A stretch of 64,000 nucleotides of DNA, taken from Pollenia angustigena (taxonomy: Eukaryota > Arthropoda > Insecta > Diptera > Polleniidae). Below the pieces are notes generated by a model. The model was not told the DNA's origin, ran no database searches, and saw only the letters and a list, made by a program, of their open reading frames with translations. The DNA lies in assembly GCA_930367215.1 (NCBI GenBank), contig OV884058.1, positions 220,886,208-220,950,207 of the forward strand. Direction: 5' to 3'. Below are positions 32,165 to 44,209 of the stretch, piece after piece. Each line of letters starts with the position of its first letter. Position 1 is the stretch's first letter. The position numbers and the translations under genes are program-made.

Positions 32165-32876
32165 TGCATGCATGTGTTTGTTTATTGATGATGTATTTTT
32201 TTGTTAGTTTGTGCGTTTTCGTTGGCTTTATAAACTGAAAATTTATTTTTATGATTTTTTATGTCTAGACACATAGACAATATGTTGCTGTTGTAGCTAC
32301 TCCTGCTGCCGTTACTGCTGTTGTTGTTGTTGCTGCTGCCGTTACTGTTGTTGTAACTAAAATATTGCTAAAATTATTACTCTTTTACACAGTTCCTCTG
32401 TTTTATTTAACATTTATTTTATTTAATTTGAATTTTTTTTTCTTTTTGGCTTAAACTGTATAAAAATCTAAACTAAAAAGGGAATTTTTGTTTAATTTAT
32501 TTGTTTGTTTTGCTTGTGTGTTTTTGTATTATTTGTTGCACGTTTGTTGCTAATTTTGAGGTTTATTTTATTTTGTGAAAATGTTTTAATAGACCATTTG
32601 AACTTATTTTTTTTTGTTGTTGATTTTAAAAATGTTTACTTAAATGATTTTTATTTGTTTGGTGTATTCATTTAATAAATTTGGTTTTTTTTTTAATTTC
32701 TTTTTATTGGTTTAAAATACAGAAGGTTGAATACAACAAATAATCGTTTTCGCACAAAGGCTAAAATAAGGAAATATAAAATTTAAATAATCGAATCAAA
32801 AAGTTTACGGAATTAACGCAAATTCACTCGAAGTTTTAAGAACCGCCCAAACTAATTAGAAAACAAAGATAAAAAA
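32165..32876. other. AT-rich stretch with CTG/GTT microsatellite
   Basis: GCTGTTGTTGTTGTTGCTGC-type repeats lie at about 32285-32357. The remainder is T-rich and non-coding. Confidence 0.5.
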
Positions 32877-34598
32877 CAGTGTTGCCAACTTTTTGAAAGC
32901 AAAAAGCACTTTAAAATTTAAAAAAAAGCACTAAAAAGCACTGTTTCGAGCAAAAAAAAGCGTAAAAAAGCACTAAGCCATTTTTACAATTTAATTAAAC
33001 ACAACAAAAGTTGTATTCGGCTGTGCCGAATATAATATACCTCCAAAATTTAAAAAAAAGCGACCGCGTTGATGGGAACCAATTTCATTTAAGATTAAAT
33101 AATAAACATATCGTCGCAGGAATTAAAGAACCTCGTAACTGACAAAATATAAAATGTTCACCAGAGCAAAAAAAACCTGTATGAAAGAAAGTAGAAAAAA
33201 ATTCATAGGTATCATAAAAACTTTACAACTTAGGAACATGATTTTAAAAACGTATTTTTATTTTATCTCGCTTTATATATTGGCTCTAAACATTTCCTCT
33301 CAAGTTTATTGTTCCCGGTGATTCTGCTGCTTACAGCAAACGATTTTTTTTTTTTGCGTAAGTGAATTCTTTTTCATAATACAAAAATGGGACCGGGACC
33401 AATCGACGCAGTATTTTTTCTCTGATAAAAATGGTGCAATAAAAACTTTTTTCGATTTTTTGTCAGTTGCAGCGTTCTTTAATTCCTGCGACCATATTTA
33501 AATTTGTATATAATCATTTTTAAATGTATTATTATTATCTTCAATACAAATAATATCATCCAAATCATTTGGAGTTTAAATTGGCCATAAAGTAATACAG
33601 TGCGAGCGATTTTCGTAACTCGAAAAAATCTTGCCTGTTGCAATTACCGAAAATTTGCAATGTCCAGCCATTGTTTATAAAACTTAATGACAGCAGATAT
33701 TTAAATAAACATCCTTATATTTTATCGTTTAAATAAATCTAAATTAAAATCGTGCAAAGCTTAACAAAACAATTGGCTTATGATTTTATCCAATTATTTT
33801 AACATATGTACGCTTCTGAATAAAGAACACGCATAAGGTGTAAAATATAAAAAACATGTATGTTTGCATTCTGATACTTAGTCAATCATTTTTTCAATAG
33901 CACCAGAGGTAAAAGTCCAAAACACGTGGAAAACTAAAGCGCGTGAAAAATGGCAGGTTACACAACGCTCGTTATAAAAGTATTTTCTGTCAGCTGTTTT
34001 TAATTTATTTAACACTTTGCGTATACCAAGCTACGGCTCTTTTTTTTGTTTTTAAAGTCTTTGCGTTTATTTTTGCACGGTTTCCAACTGCATGTTTTTT
34101 AACAATTTCTAATATTTTCCAATCCATATTCTATTTTTGAAACAGTGTCTACATAGTTAAAAAAATGTTTACCGAAATACATCGTTTTTATTACGATTAC
34201 TAAATATCTTGTCAACGCTTAAAAGTGCAACGATTCGTAAAATTTCTAAATTGCTAGGAAGCCTAGCTCTAACCTCGTAAATAAAGTCTTAGGTAAATCG
34301 AATGTAACTTTCTTGTATCACTTTTTTATCATTTGAAATCTTTAAATCTTTGAAAGCGTTCTCAAAATTGTACCCCAAATAGCAAAGTTGAACTAAAGCA
34401 TCCTCTATATAATCGTAGTTTTAAAAAATGGTAGAAAAAAAATAAAAATTGTAAAAAGCACTAAAGGCACTAACGAAAAATTGAAAAAGCACCAAGTTAG
34501 TGCTTTTTTTTAGTTTGGCACTATGGATAAAATTTTGGCGTTTTAAGGTATCAAAAAGCACCATAAATAGTGCCAAAAGCACTAAGTTGGCATCACTG
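32877..34598. mobile_element. hAT-like element with AAAAGCACT-rich ends
   Basis: Ends CAGTGTTGCCAACTT / (reversed) CAGTGATGCCAACTT; the 8-bp flanks ATAAAAAA and ATCACAAA agree at 6 of 8 positions. AAAAGCACT recurs at both ends (32905-32990; 34445-34590). The 1.7-kb body has no transposase and contains the MITE at 33111-33494 and, near 33010, a TTCGGCTGTGCCGAA hairpin typical of the hairpin-ended repeat family. Confidence 0.7.
33111..33494. mobile_element. 384-bp TA-flanked MITE
   Basis: Long inverted ends (about 35 bp; TCGTCGCAGGAATTAAAGAAC at left, TGGTCGCAGGAATTAAAGAA at right reversed, then AACTGACAAAA) are flanked by TA (33109-33110, 33495-33496), which suggests Tc1/mariner mobility. Confidence 0.75.
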
Positions 34599-34648
34599 AT
34601 CACAAAAATCGATGATTTCACATAAAGAAACGTAGGAAAGTATAGTTA

Positions 34649-34988
34649 TGGCCATTTTCTCAATGTATCGACAAACTGTCTGTTACTTAATGTTAACATA
34701 AATTTATTGGAGCGATAAACTGTCCGTTAACGATTTTGGGTTTCTCAATATACCGACAAAAACAAAGTTTTCAGCTGGCAACGCCACTCAAAATACATGT
34801 AAAAGATGGGAGTCAGCTGATTGAATTTATCTGTACGGCAAATAAAAGGAAAATAAATAATTGGCAGATGAGTGCCGGTTAGCTTTGCGATTGATTTGAT
34901 TGCAAATGAGACATTGAGAAAACCAAATTTCTTTAAAGTGCAGTTTTTCGTTGGGAAAAAAGATAATCGCCTAATGAGAAAATGGCCA
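34649..34988. mobile_element. 340-bp MITE with TTA flanks, TGGCCATTTTCTCA family
   Basis: Exact inverted ends TGGCCATTTTCTCA / TGAGAAAATGGCCA lie inside TTA duplications (34646-34648, 34989-34991). It is colinear with 49704-50012. PIF/Harbinger-like by duplication. Confidence 0.88.
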
Positions 34989-35569
34989 TTAGTCAGACAA
35001 ATGTCCATGTTAACCATGCATAATTGCATGGTGGGTCTTAGCAACTGAGGTATTTACATTAACTAAATGCACCAATAGTCGGCACTTTAACTTTTTTCTG
35101 ATATATAAACTGGTACTCTGATTGGGATGCCAACGAATTATTATTGATCAGTAGTTAGTATAGTTTTAGACTTCATTGACTGAGTTTAAACATATTTGTA
35201 TTAAATTTGAGTAATTTAAATTTTTTTTCAAAATACACGAGTTGCGCCTGTAGTCGGCACACCTTTCCCTAAATTCGGTACTTTATGACCCAGTTGTCAG
35301 AAAATGATTTCATTCTGCTGGTGTCTAATAATTGTAAATTTATCTGTACATTCAATATACCTCATTGCTTTCCAACGGAAGGCTAAGGTAAAATGTAAAA
35401 AGAAAATACAATATAATAGTCTGGTAGTGTATAAAGTAATTTCTGAAAAATTGTAGGAATAGAACTATTACAAAAAAGCTTTATAAAATACATAACTGAA
35501 ATTTAGCTCATAGAATAAATTCGAAAAATTAAAAATGTTGAATATAATTTCCCATAATATTTATTAAAA

Positions 35570-36010
35570 AAGCTATGCCGAATCTTAAATACCCTACACC
35601 AAGTTAATGTGGTTGCTTTCGTTCTTATATGTATATGTTAATTGTATAATATCCTTATTTGTTTATTCTTCTTTTTTGTCTACCCAGAGCTTATTGAAGC
35701 CCACTGACTGGCTAGAAAGCTGAAAATCAGAATGCATATAGAAAAATACCTGGGCCAAATCTTAACGTAGCCGGATTTTGGTCTGTGGGCAGAGAATTAG
35801 GAGGAAACGGCGTGGTTAAATTCGATTTTTTAACATTTTAGTTTATATTAATGCCCCCTAATGGCATAGGAAGCTGGAAATTGCCAAGCCTATAGCCCTT
35901 ACAATGGAGCACAGTGTGAAGTAGAAAAAACTGTGTGCCAAAATTGTGCTGTTTTACACATCAGCTAATTTTGAAGCCCCCTAAAGACCAATAAAGCTAA
36001 GAATTGCCAA
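35570..36010 (+). repeat. Diverged hairpin-ended repeat fragment
   Basis: ATGCCGAATCTTAAATACCC (35577) is the family's signature, followed by family-like text (CGGCGTGG, GCCCCCTAATGGCATAGGAAG). Edges are uncertain. Confidence 0.45.
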
Positions 36011-36689
36011 GCATTTGGTACTGACGTTTGGGCTTACCTTAAAGTAGTTTTTTCTTTCTGCTTGGCAGGGACAGGCTTAACAGCTGGTTTATATTTAATT
36101 TGGTATTCTGTAAGTGTAGTCTACTTAAAACGAACACCGTTCCCTGGTTCTGGCAGTGTTCTAAAGGAAGGCAATAAAGTCTTTTGAGAGGACATTTCCT
36201 TGTACGGACACAATTCCTTTCAGTGTACAACGTGAAAGATTCCACGGCATTTTTTATTTAAATTTAAAACTATTTAGCATCTGGAATGTTTCTTTCAAGA
36301 ATGGAAGTTTCCATTGGTTACCATTGTACCGAAGCCAGGAGAGGTCACACTAAAGTTGAGTCATATGTATATCATCTAACATTTTTAAGGTATTTGAGAA
36401 AATAATGTTAAAATTAATATTTTGATAAGATAAGCTTACTCATAAGTACTCCAAAGGTTTTTGAAAAACTATTTGATTGGTCTAAAATTTGTTATTGAAG
36501 TAGGAAATTTTTATGGTCTTCTTAATCGATACACACTGGAGTCGCAAGGAAGAAATTTATGACCTCTATTTTATCCCGATACTTACATAACCATATATTT
36601 CAATTGGAATATTGTTAAAACAACGGAAGATCAAGATCAATGAAGAAATATATATGTACATATATTTGTATATAGAAAATCCGCTTTGC

Positions 36690-37075
36690 GTTGAGAATCA
36701 ATCATTAAACCAAAAATACCTCAAAATAACCATGTAAAATATCTCGGTATACATCTTGATCGATGTTTAACATGGAAATGCTATAGGTATACAGACCTGT
36801 AACATATACCAATTCCGATAGGAAGTAGAAGTAATTTTTGTTTCTCCAAAAAAGTATTTTGATCGGAATGTGTGGCAGGCCTGATATAGGCAAAATTAAC
36901 TGAAATTAAAATAAAATCAATTCAAATTACTTGGCTCCTTGAGCGGAATCCCTCCCTTAGTCGAGATTGTAAACTCCTTCTTAAAACCAATTTGGTGCAA
37001 TGGCATTTATGGGCTTCTAATAAAGAAAAAATGCAAAGGCGCCAAAGTAAAATTTTTGCTGTAAATTTACAAAAT
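36690..37075 (+). pseudogene. LINE reverse-transcriptase fragment (Jockey relative)
   Basis: Plus-strand frames read NNHVKYLGIHLDRCLTWK and, after a roughly 100-bp interruption, TEIKIKSIQITWLLERNP and SRDCKLLL, colinear with HVKYLGIHLARRLTWK...CKLLL in Jockey copy 1. It is too diverged to be a simple duplicate. Confidence 0.75.
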
Positions 37076-37799
37076 GTTGGTACATTAAAATTATCAATAG
37101 GTTATAGTAAAGTCTTAAAAAATAAAATTTGTATCGCAATTTTGATTTTTTAGTACCTTTTGCTTGTTTCTTAGCCATTTACAAACGATTTTTATAAATT
37201 AAAAGCAGCTGCCGACTATAGGATCATTTATATCCTAAGTTCGGCATATATTTTGACACTCAATATAAACTGTGCCGACTATTAGGTAAGCTCATTTAAA
37301 ACTCATTTCTTTTTGTACTGTTCTCAAGAGAGGTGAGTAAAGAAACATTTTTGAGAATTTGAGCTTAATGTGACAAAATTATGATTTTCCAGTAGTCGGC
37401 ATAGTGATTCGTTCCCAATGCCGGCATCCATAAAAATAAGTTAAAATAATATTTTTTTTTTGCAGATTTATAAATCAAAGGCAATATTTGAACATATTTT
37501 TACCAATAAAACTCGTTTTGGTTAAAATATTATTTATATTAGTACGATTACCACTTGTTTTAGTTTGCCTTGGCACTAAAAATTATTTAAAAAACTGGCA
37601 CTATGGAGCGTGTAGAAAACTTGACATTAAATAAGGACCAACATAGACTAAAGTTCTCATCCTAGCCAAATGCAAATAGTACATAATGAAAAATGAGTGT
37701 ATTTTGAATTAAAGCTGAATTCGAAATATATATAAAATTACCGTGATTCTTATTTATTTAAGATTTTATTCAAAAGTGCCGACTATTGGTGCATGCCGA

Positions 37800-39020
37800 A
37801 CTTAGGTGCTTTCACCCTACAGAGTTGACAAGTCTCGCATATCTTGCAATATGTAAGCAGTTGACGATACTGAATACATTCAAACTCCTTGTTAGGAAGT
37901 TCGAGATATCTAACCTCTTTTGGTTTGTTCGAACCTGTCATGCAGCTCCTGCTGATTAGCAACAGGGCAAAGATGTTTCCTCCTTACAACCGAACTCACT
38001 CCACTGGTTACAATTGTAATTCGGAAACAATCTACCAGCGTAAGTTTGGGTAGGTCAACAACCACCTCGTGCAACTGGCTTATCGACATTATTGTAAGAA
38101 AAGCATGTTGAAACAAAAAGCCTCGTTTTTGTCCAGCTACACTAATCTTTTGCAAAGGAAACAACTACTACAAACCGAGATCTTATTTTGGACAAATTTT
38201 TTGGAAAGGAATTGACGGGTTTCGACGGAGAGTTTTCACCTGCCTTCCCCTCGGGCTTGTACTGTGTAAGGGCACACAGAAACAATCGTATCAGGATGGT
38301 GTTACTAATCCCATCTTGGTATCATAACGCCACAAACCTTTCCACCCAGACATAAAATGTCTTGTCCAATTAGCTTAAACAACCATGCAGTGCAACATTT
38401 AATATATGAAGACTTTCACACTTTCATTTCGGATCGGCATCTGGCCTGATGTGAGAGTATCATACTCCCCACGAAATACCCAGCAGCGTACTTACTAAGA
38501 AAGGCTACTAATCCACACCACCTCTGACATCTCTGACACCTCTCTAACAGCACTCCATTATAACCACACGTCTCCAACGCTGACGGACATTCCTTCACAA
38601 ATAGTGTTACAAGACAAAAATATGGCTTTCTAAGTCAAATCCCTCTACATTACAAGAGGGTTCCACTGCAAATGGATGATAAACCAATACCTCACCAGTG
38701 ACCAGTACAGGTGTTTGCAACCCACCTGCGGGCCACTGATCCACAAGGAGAGCCATATAACCTTAAGTACTATGGTGAATACTTCACGACATTGAATCCT
38801 TCCATTCAAGGGCGCTAGACTTTTGGATCTCGTATGGTCACATCCTAGCGAATTCTTAACTAAAGTCTTGTATCTTAGCCATCTACAAGAGATGTTTCCA
38901 GGGATTACCACGGGGAGGTAATACATAGGCTTTTGTTGCAAGTTGAAGGTATACCACTAGGGCCGTCCTTCTGAACAAGCAACTTAATCCCTAGTCAGTC
39001 AGACAAGCCGGACCATGTCA
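37800..39020. other. GC-richer unassigned block
   Basis: Base composition is visibly more balanced than its surroundings. Short frames lie on the minus strand (37910-38164, 38416-38598, 38645-38941) and no domain is recognised. It could be a very old retroelement or a host exon remnant. Confidence 0.35.
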
Positions 39021-39024
39021 TCAG

Positions 39025-39455
39025 AGAGCGCCGCCGAAAATTCGTCGACTAAAGTAAGCTTAAAATCAGCCGCCGGTCACAGTCATTTAATCGAATATTC
39101 CCTACAAGAAATGCATATGCAAAACTAGAAAAAAATGTTTCCCATTCTCTTTATTTTTAATAAAAACCATTTTTTATTTTTTAATAAAAATGTTAATGAG
39201 CAAGCTATAGTCCTTGTATATTTTTAAAGGTTTTTCGGTAAAAAAATTTAAAATCTCATTTAGGAATAGATTATAGTCACAAGCATTAACATAAGTATAC
39301 AATGCAAATTAATTTTATTTTTCAAACTAAAATATGAAAGTTGGTAAAAAAAATAATTTTTAAATTGGCCTAAGTTGAAGTCGGCTTAAGCCGGCTTTGA
39401 GCCGCCGCCGCCTGCAATATTTTTGCAAGCCGCCGCCACCGACTAAGCTAGATGG
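39025..39455. mobile_element. Possible hAT-like MITE with GCCGCC-rich ends
   Basis: AGCGCCGCCGAAAATTCGTCG at left, and at right (reversed) TGCGCCATCTAGCTTAGTCG followed by GGCGGCGGCT. The core is AT-rich. The inverted match is loose and no exact duplication was found. Confidence 0.35.
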
Positions 39456-39469
39456 CGCAGGTCTCTGCA

Positions 39470-39930
39470 TGTCATACCCTTTACCACAGTAGATATTTAC
39501 AAACAACTTTTCTAGAGTATACCCTTATTGGGTGATCATGGACCCGCAAAACAACAATTTTGTAATAAGGCTAAGAGAGTTATTTGTACCAAATTTTATC
39601 TTAATATTTACATATTTTTAAGATTTTTTCGCCTTTAAGTATTTTAAAGGAGGGGGTTATATAAGACATGCAGTAAATCCTGGGCCTACCAGCACTATAT
39701 TTTGCCACAACATAGTGACTATCGTAAAAGTTATTTTGGTTTAAATGAAAGCCAATACCAAAATCTTTAAGAAAGTTATGCCACTAAAAGCTATTTTCAG
39801 AAATGGTATTTGTATCGGAGCTGTGGTCACATATAGGCCGATTTCAATAACATTTGGACCACATTAAATCGTAGTATCTACATACAGTAGGTAACGGATA
39901 TAAGAACATCTCAAATAATAGAGTATTGCC
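39470..39930 (-). repeat. Hairpin-ended repeat family, reversed partial copy
   Basis: The reverse complement contains CTGTGGTAAAGGGTATGACATG and CGATAGTCACTATG...GCAAAATATAGTGCTGG, matching 5285-5310 and 4629-4670 of the copy at 4288-5337. Confidence 0.55.
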
Positions 39931-42900
39931 AAAGCACCTTGACTTTTTCCGTATGTGTCAATATAAAAAGTATTCTGTAGGTATAAGAAAACTTTTTATA
40001 AGAAAAAACAAAAAATTCGGGAATTTTTGCTTCTTATTTAAGTTTTTAACACGACAATAATGGATGTTTTTCTTGTAGAAGTGCTGTTGTTGTTTCTACA
40101 CAAAACAAAAAGCAAGTTGTATTTTACCTACTTTATAGAGTTATTGTTGTTTTACCATTTGCAAACACATGCGATGAACGAAACAAAAAGTTCAAATTAC
40201 CAAATATCATTAAATTTTCTCAAAAATTGCGACCTGTACTTTGCGCAAAAGATTTACACGGATAGCAAGTGAGCTTGCTAGCTGGACGGACATTGACAGC
40301 TCGATTGAAAAACTGATTCTTATTCGATTGGTATTCTTAAAGATGAGTATAGGACCAATATTTTTACAAAAATCAGCACAAACGCACCTCTCCAATATTG
40401 TGGTAAAGATATTAAAATAAAGAATCGCCAGTTTAACAACAATTCAAAACATTTCCCAAAAATGTATTATTAAATATTTTATTTTAAATTTCTTGGATTA
40501 TAGTCTATCTATCCTCCATATTCATAAAAAACATTTCAAGTTTATAAAAATTGTTTTTTTTTGTTTGTTTTTTCTTTCAGGTTATAACTGAATTCTTGAA
40601 AATTTAAATTGAATGCAGTACTCAATAACCCGTTAAAATTATTGAATTTTTCTATCCTTGTCAATGATCATCTATTATGACGCAGTGAAAGTATCGTCGT
40701 TATTTTAATCGGTCGTTTTAAGAAATAGGATTCAGTCAGCAACCGTCCTAGAAGAGTTGTTCATCGAAATATTTACACTGAAGCCTACAAAAAAGCTCTA
40801 AGGCAGGGCGTTACAAATTATCATCTGTCTTAAATCGTTGTCGTTCTATCTAAATGTGGATTTTCAGAACAACACTGCAGAGAACTTTAGAGTTGTATCT
40901 TAAAATCTTAAGCACTGCAACGGCAAGAAAATCTATAAAACTTTTTAAACCATATACATACATGTCTAGTACATATTTTAAATAATGCAAAACTTAACAC
41001 AAAAATACAATGTATAAAACAATTTACATTTTTAAACACGAAAATTATACAACAATACAAAGTGATACGGACTTTTTTCAACACTTTGATTTCCAGAAAA
41101 AAAAGCGTAAAGTTAAATAAAAGTGGCGCATGAAAAATTGCATGTATTTACATGCAACAGCAGCTCTATAAACATATTTATAACAAACAACATTTGCCAA
41201 CTGACACTTTAACTAAATGCAAGAAAAGGAGCACAGAAATGAATGGCAACTGCAAATAACTGGCAACGGACATTAAAATGAAAACTTAAAAATATATAAA
41301 AACTAAAATGGAAAAATAAAATCCAACAAATTTAAATAAAAGCTTCGAAAGCAAAAAGAAAATGCAAAAATGAGAGGTAAAACTCACATTGCATGGTTTA
41401 AGGCCTGCAAACGACATTAAAATAAAGAAAAGAAAAAAAAACTTAAATAAACTTGTTTTTCATATTTTCAAAATAAACTGCCACACTACCAACAACAACA
41501 GCAACACCATCACTGTACGGGAAATCATTGTCCTCCTCACTATCATCATTATCATCCTCATCATGACGATGATGATAAATACGCTGATCATAAACATTGT
41601 CGTCGTCGTCATCGTCATCATCAAAAAATAACTGCAACAACAAGTAACTACATCAATTGGTAGTGTTGTTGCAGTCGGTTTCAGCAGCAACAACACACAC
41701 ACAATCTGAATAATAACAACAACAACTAAAGCATAAAAGTACGAGTATTTATGCCACACGTATCATGTTTAGCAGTTGGAAGGAGTAGTGGACTCACTAG
41801 TACTCATATGCATCACCATCATCATCATGCCATTTAACTAATGCAACCATTTCGTACAACATTTTCAGAATTTATACAGCCAGTAAAAACTCGTACTGCC
41901 CAGTAGTTCAGGTGATGGTTTTAGGTCAAGATATTTTACTTAAAGCCATTTAACACTTTCACACAAGTCTAATATATTTGGACGAAAATGCTTGCCTGAT
42001 CTAATAACTATTGTTTAAAACTTTTCAAAACAATAACAATTTTTTGTGACAGGGTTGTATTTTTCTCAAAAAACGTAAAACTTGCGTGGGAGTGTAAATT
42101 ACCCTTTAGAAGTATCTAAGGATAAAAATTATTGTAAACTTTTTAGATGACAAAAGGGTTTTATAAAATCCAATTTAAAGTAATAAACTCTTTACTTTAC
42201 CCAATACCTGGTAATCTATGCTCCAGTTAAAACGCCTATTTTCCCTTTAAAAAGGGAGTAAAAGATAAAACAATGCAATTATTTTTAAATTGGTAATGAA
42301 TAGAGAAGCTATGAAATATATTGCCACCTTTAAAACTTCTGGGCCTTTAACAATTACAAATACTCACAGGAAAAATATTAGTGTTCCGTATGTGTGTGTT
42401 TGAGTGTGAACACATCATTATAAGTAAATATATTTTCCATATACATACATATAGATGGCGCTTTTATTGTTTCCTTTTTGGCGCGCATTTTGCCAGGCTC
42501 ATCACACAAGTTTCATTGCAAAAATATTTTTTTTTTTTAATTTCGTTAACGTTAACGTTCATTTTTGTTTTTTTTTTTGCTCTTGCTTTGTGACAAATGT
42601 TTGTAAAATGTACATTATGGCTAAAATAGTATAACATTACCTTAAACATTTTAAACTCAACACACAGTCCGTCATACCGAGGGAATGACATTCAGTCGGA
42701 TATACTAAGCAAATATACACACATAAAAGCACATTCATTCAACCAACTAAGTTTATAGACAGACAGACAGACAAACATACCAATGCTCCTAGAATCCAAT
42801 ACAATAGTTAGTGTGCACTACTGTAAGAATGATAGTTTGGGTCAGTAGGAAAAATTTGGAGTAGCAGAATTGTAGAATTAAAAATAGTTCGCACTGCTTG
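39931..42900. other. AT-rich region with ATC/CAT microsatellites
   Basis: No element ends or coding similarity were recognised. Imperfect ATC/GTC repeats at about 41530-41625 and CATCAT at about 41810-41830 generate spurious poly-Asp or poly-Ile frames. A GACA repeat lies at about 42757-42775. It could be host intron. Confidence 0.45.
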
Positions 42901-42929
42901 GATCACTTAAAGGACATATACATCATATA

Positions 42930-43514
42930 CATCGTTTACCAACCGAACAACGCGAAATATACCACCACTTTTCGAGGATAACTGGATGATTATGGTCGTC
43001 ATCATCGCCCTTCTGTGCATGGAATTGGCAAGATTATAAGGAAATTTGTAGAGACTGGAAGCGTTACAGATGTTGTCAGACCTGTGCATCTTCGCAATGT
43101 GGGCTCTTCCGAAAATATCGCTTCTGTTAGTGAACGTTTGACGGATAAATCGAAATTCTCTATTCCACGGCGATCTCAGCTATTGCTGTATGATAAACCA
43201 ATTTTTTTTTTTGTATGCAATTAAAGAATTATGTACTGGACAATATGTAGTTTCAACAAGAAGGTGCCACGTGCCACACAACACGACCAAATTCGGCTTG
43301 ATTGCATGGAAAGTATCCAGAACGCATAATTTCACGTTTTGGTGACCTCAATTGGCCACCAATATCATGCAATTTGAAACCGTTAGACGCGGATAATCCC
43401 TATACGTTGCAGCATTTGAAATCCAATATTCGTCCAGATATCGTCGAGATGCCATCCGAAATTTGCGAAAAATTAGTCGAAAACTACCTCAAAGGGACCG
43501 ACACATTTAAATGA
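42930..43514 (+). pseudogene. Mariner E transposase remnant
   Basis: The N-terminus reads HRLPTEQREI (about 42931), then IGKIIRKFVETGSVTDV and SIPRRSQ (DNA-binding region). A deletion removes the first catalytic segment, then QQEGATCHT at about 43256 (Asp replaced by Glu in this reading), then RIISRFGDLNWPPISCNLKPLD, where Asp of the third motif is Asn, and a C-terminal tail to 43514. It is a different subfamily from mariners A-C. TIRs were not identified. Confidence 0.8.
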
Positions 43515-43761
43515 CGTTGTATTTCGTACTTAATGACAGGTCCAAGCATTAAAATAAATAATAGTTTCATCGAAATTAGGGCTTATTGTGTCGTTTGCCA
43601 TTTCTTCTCACTTTAACGAAATAGTGGAAATTTTTTTTGAAAATGTGGAATATAAAGCTACACATTATAGTTGGAAAGTTTTGCTTCACCTTAGACTTTA
43701 AAGTCCAAACCTTGACCAATAAGATAATTATTTGTTTTAAGGTATTCTGAATGTTCCTACT

Positions 43762-43906
43762 GAGTGCCCCGGTAGACTAGCTGGTAGAGAGCTTGTCTAT
43801 CAGCGCCGAGGTTGCGGGTTCGATTCCCGCCAGAGACTCTGGTTTCTTTCCTGCAGACAAGCGTAGAGCTTCGCGGGATCAGCGTAGGGAATTAAAAAAA
43901 AAAAAA
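43762..43906 (+). repeat. tRNA-derived SINE, family 1, best copy
   Basis: A-box TAGACTAGCTGG (43773-43784), B-box GGTTCGATTCC (43817-43827), a tRNA-unrelated body (GACTCTGGTTTC...GCAGACAAGCGTAGAGCTTC) and a 13-A tail. Transcribed by RNA polymerase III if active; mobilised by a LINE partner. Two other copies at 21606 and 28495. Confidence 0.9.
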
Positions 43907-44209
43907 TATTATGATATATGACATGAAATACATGAAACACAAAATGCGCTTCGCCAAGTACAACCGCGGTGCACATATACTCAAAATCCTTTTTAAAATT
44001 TAAATTAGAAACGATTCGCAGATCATCATCAAAAAATATTTAGCTTTTCTGAAGGATTATTTGTTTGCGTGATTATATCTCTAATTTGCAACAGGTTTCT
44101 GTGGAAACGTAAAATCCAATCAACAAAATCCATACGCGACTCTCACTGATAGTTCTTAGATTCGCTAAAGAACGCCCAACCAGATATCTCTGCAACTCTA
44201 GGAAAACAC
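43907..44209. other. Unassigned spacer
   Basis: No recognised feature. It may belong to the 5' side of the following LINE remnant. Confidence 0.35.

Larger units (their letters stand above)
35068..37793. mobile_element. 2.7-kb TIR element with repeated TAGTCGGCA motifs
   Basis: TGCACCAATAGTCGGCACTT at 35068 pairs exactly, over 21 bp, with 37773-37793. Extra AGTCGGCA / TGCCGACT words lie at about 35250, 37209, 37271 and 37391. The interior carries a hairpin-repeat fragment and a LINE RT fragment. The target duplication is not evident. Confidence 0.6.

Noticed and set aside
41443..41759. Open frames with poly-Asp, poly-Ile or poly-Thr runs
   Set aside because: They are translations of imperfect ATC/GTC microsatellites in several frames, with no domain.
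43764..43836. Possible functional tRNA gene
   Set aside because: A- and B-boxes are present but the acceptor stem does not pair and the sequence continues into a SINE body with A-tail; two dispersed copies exist.
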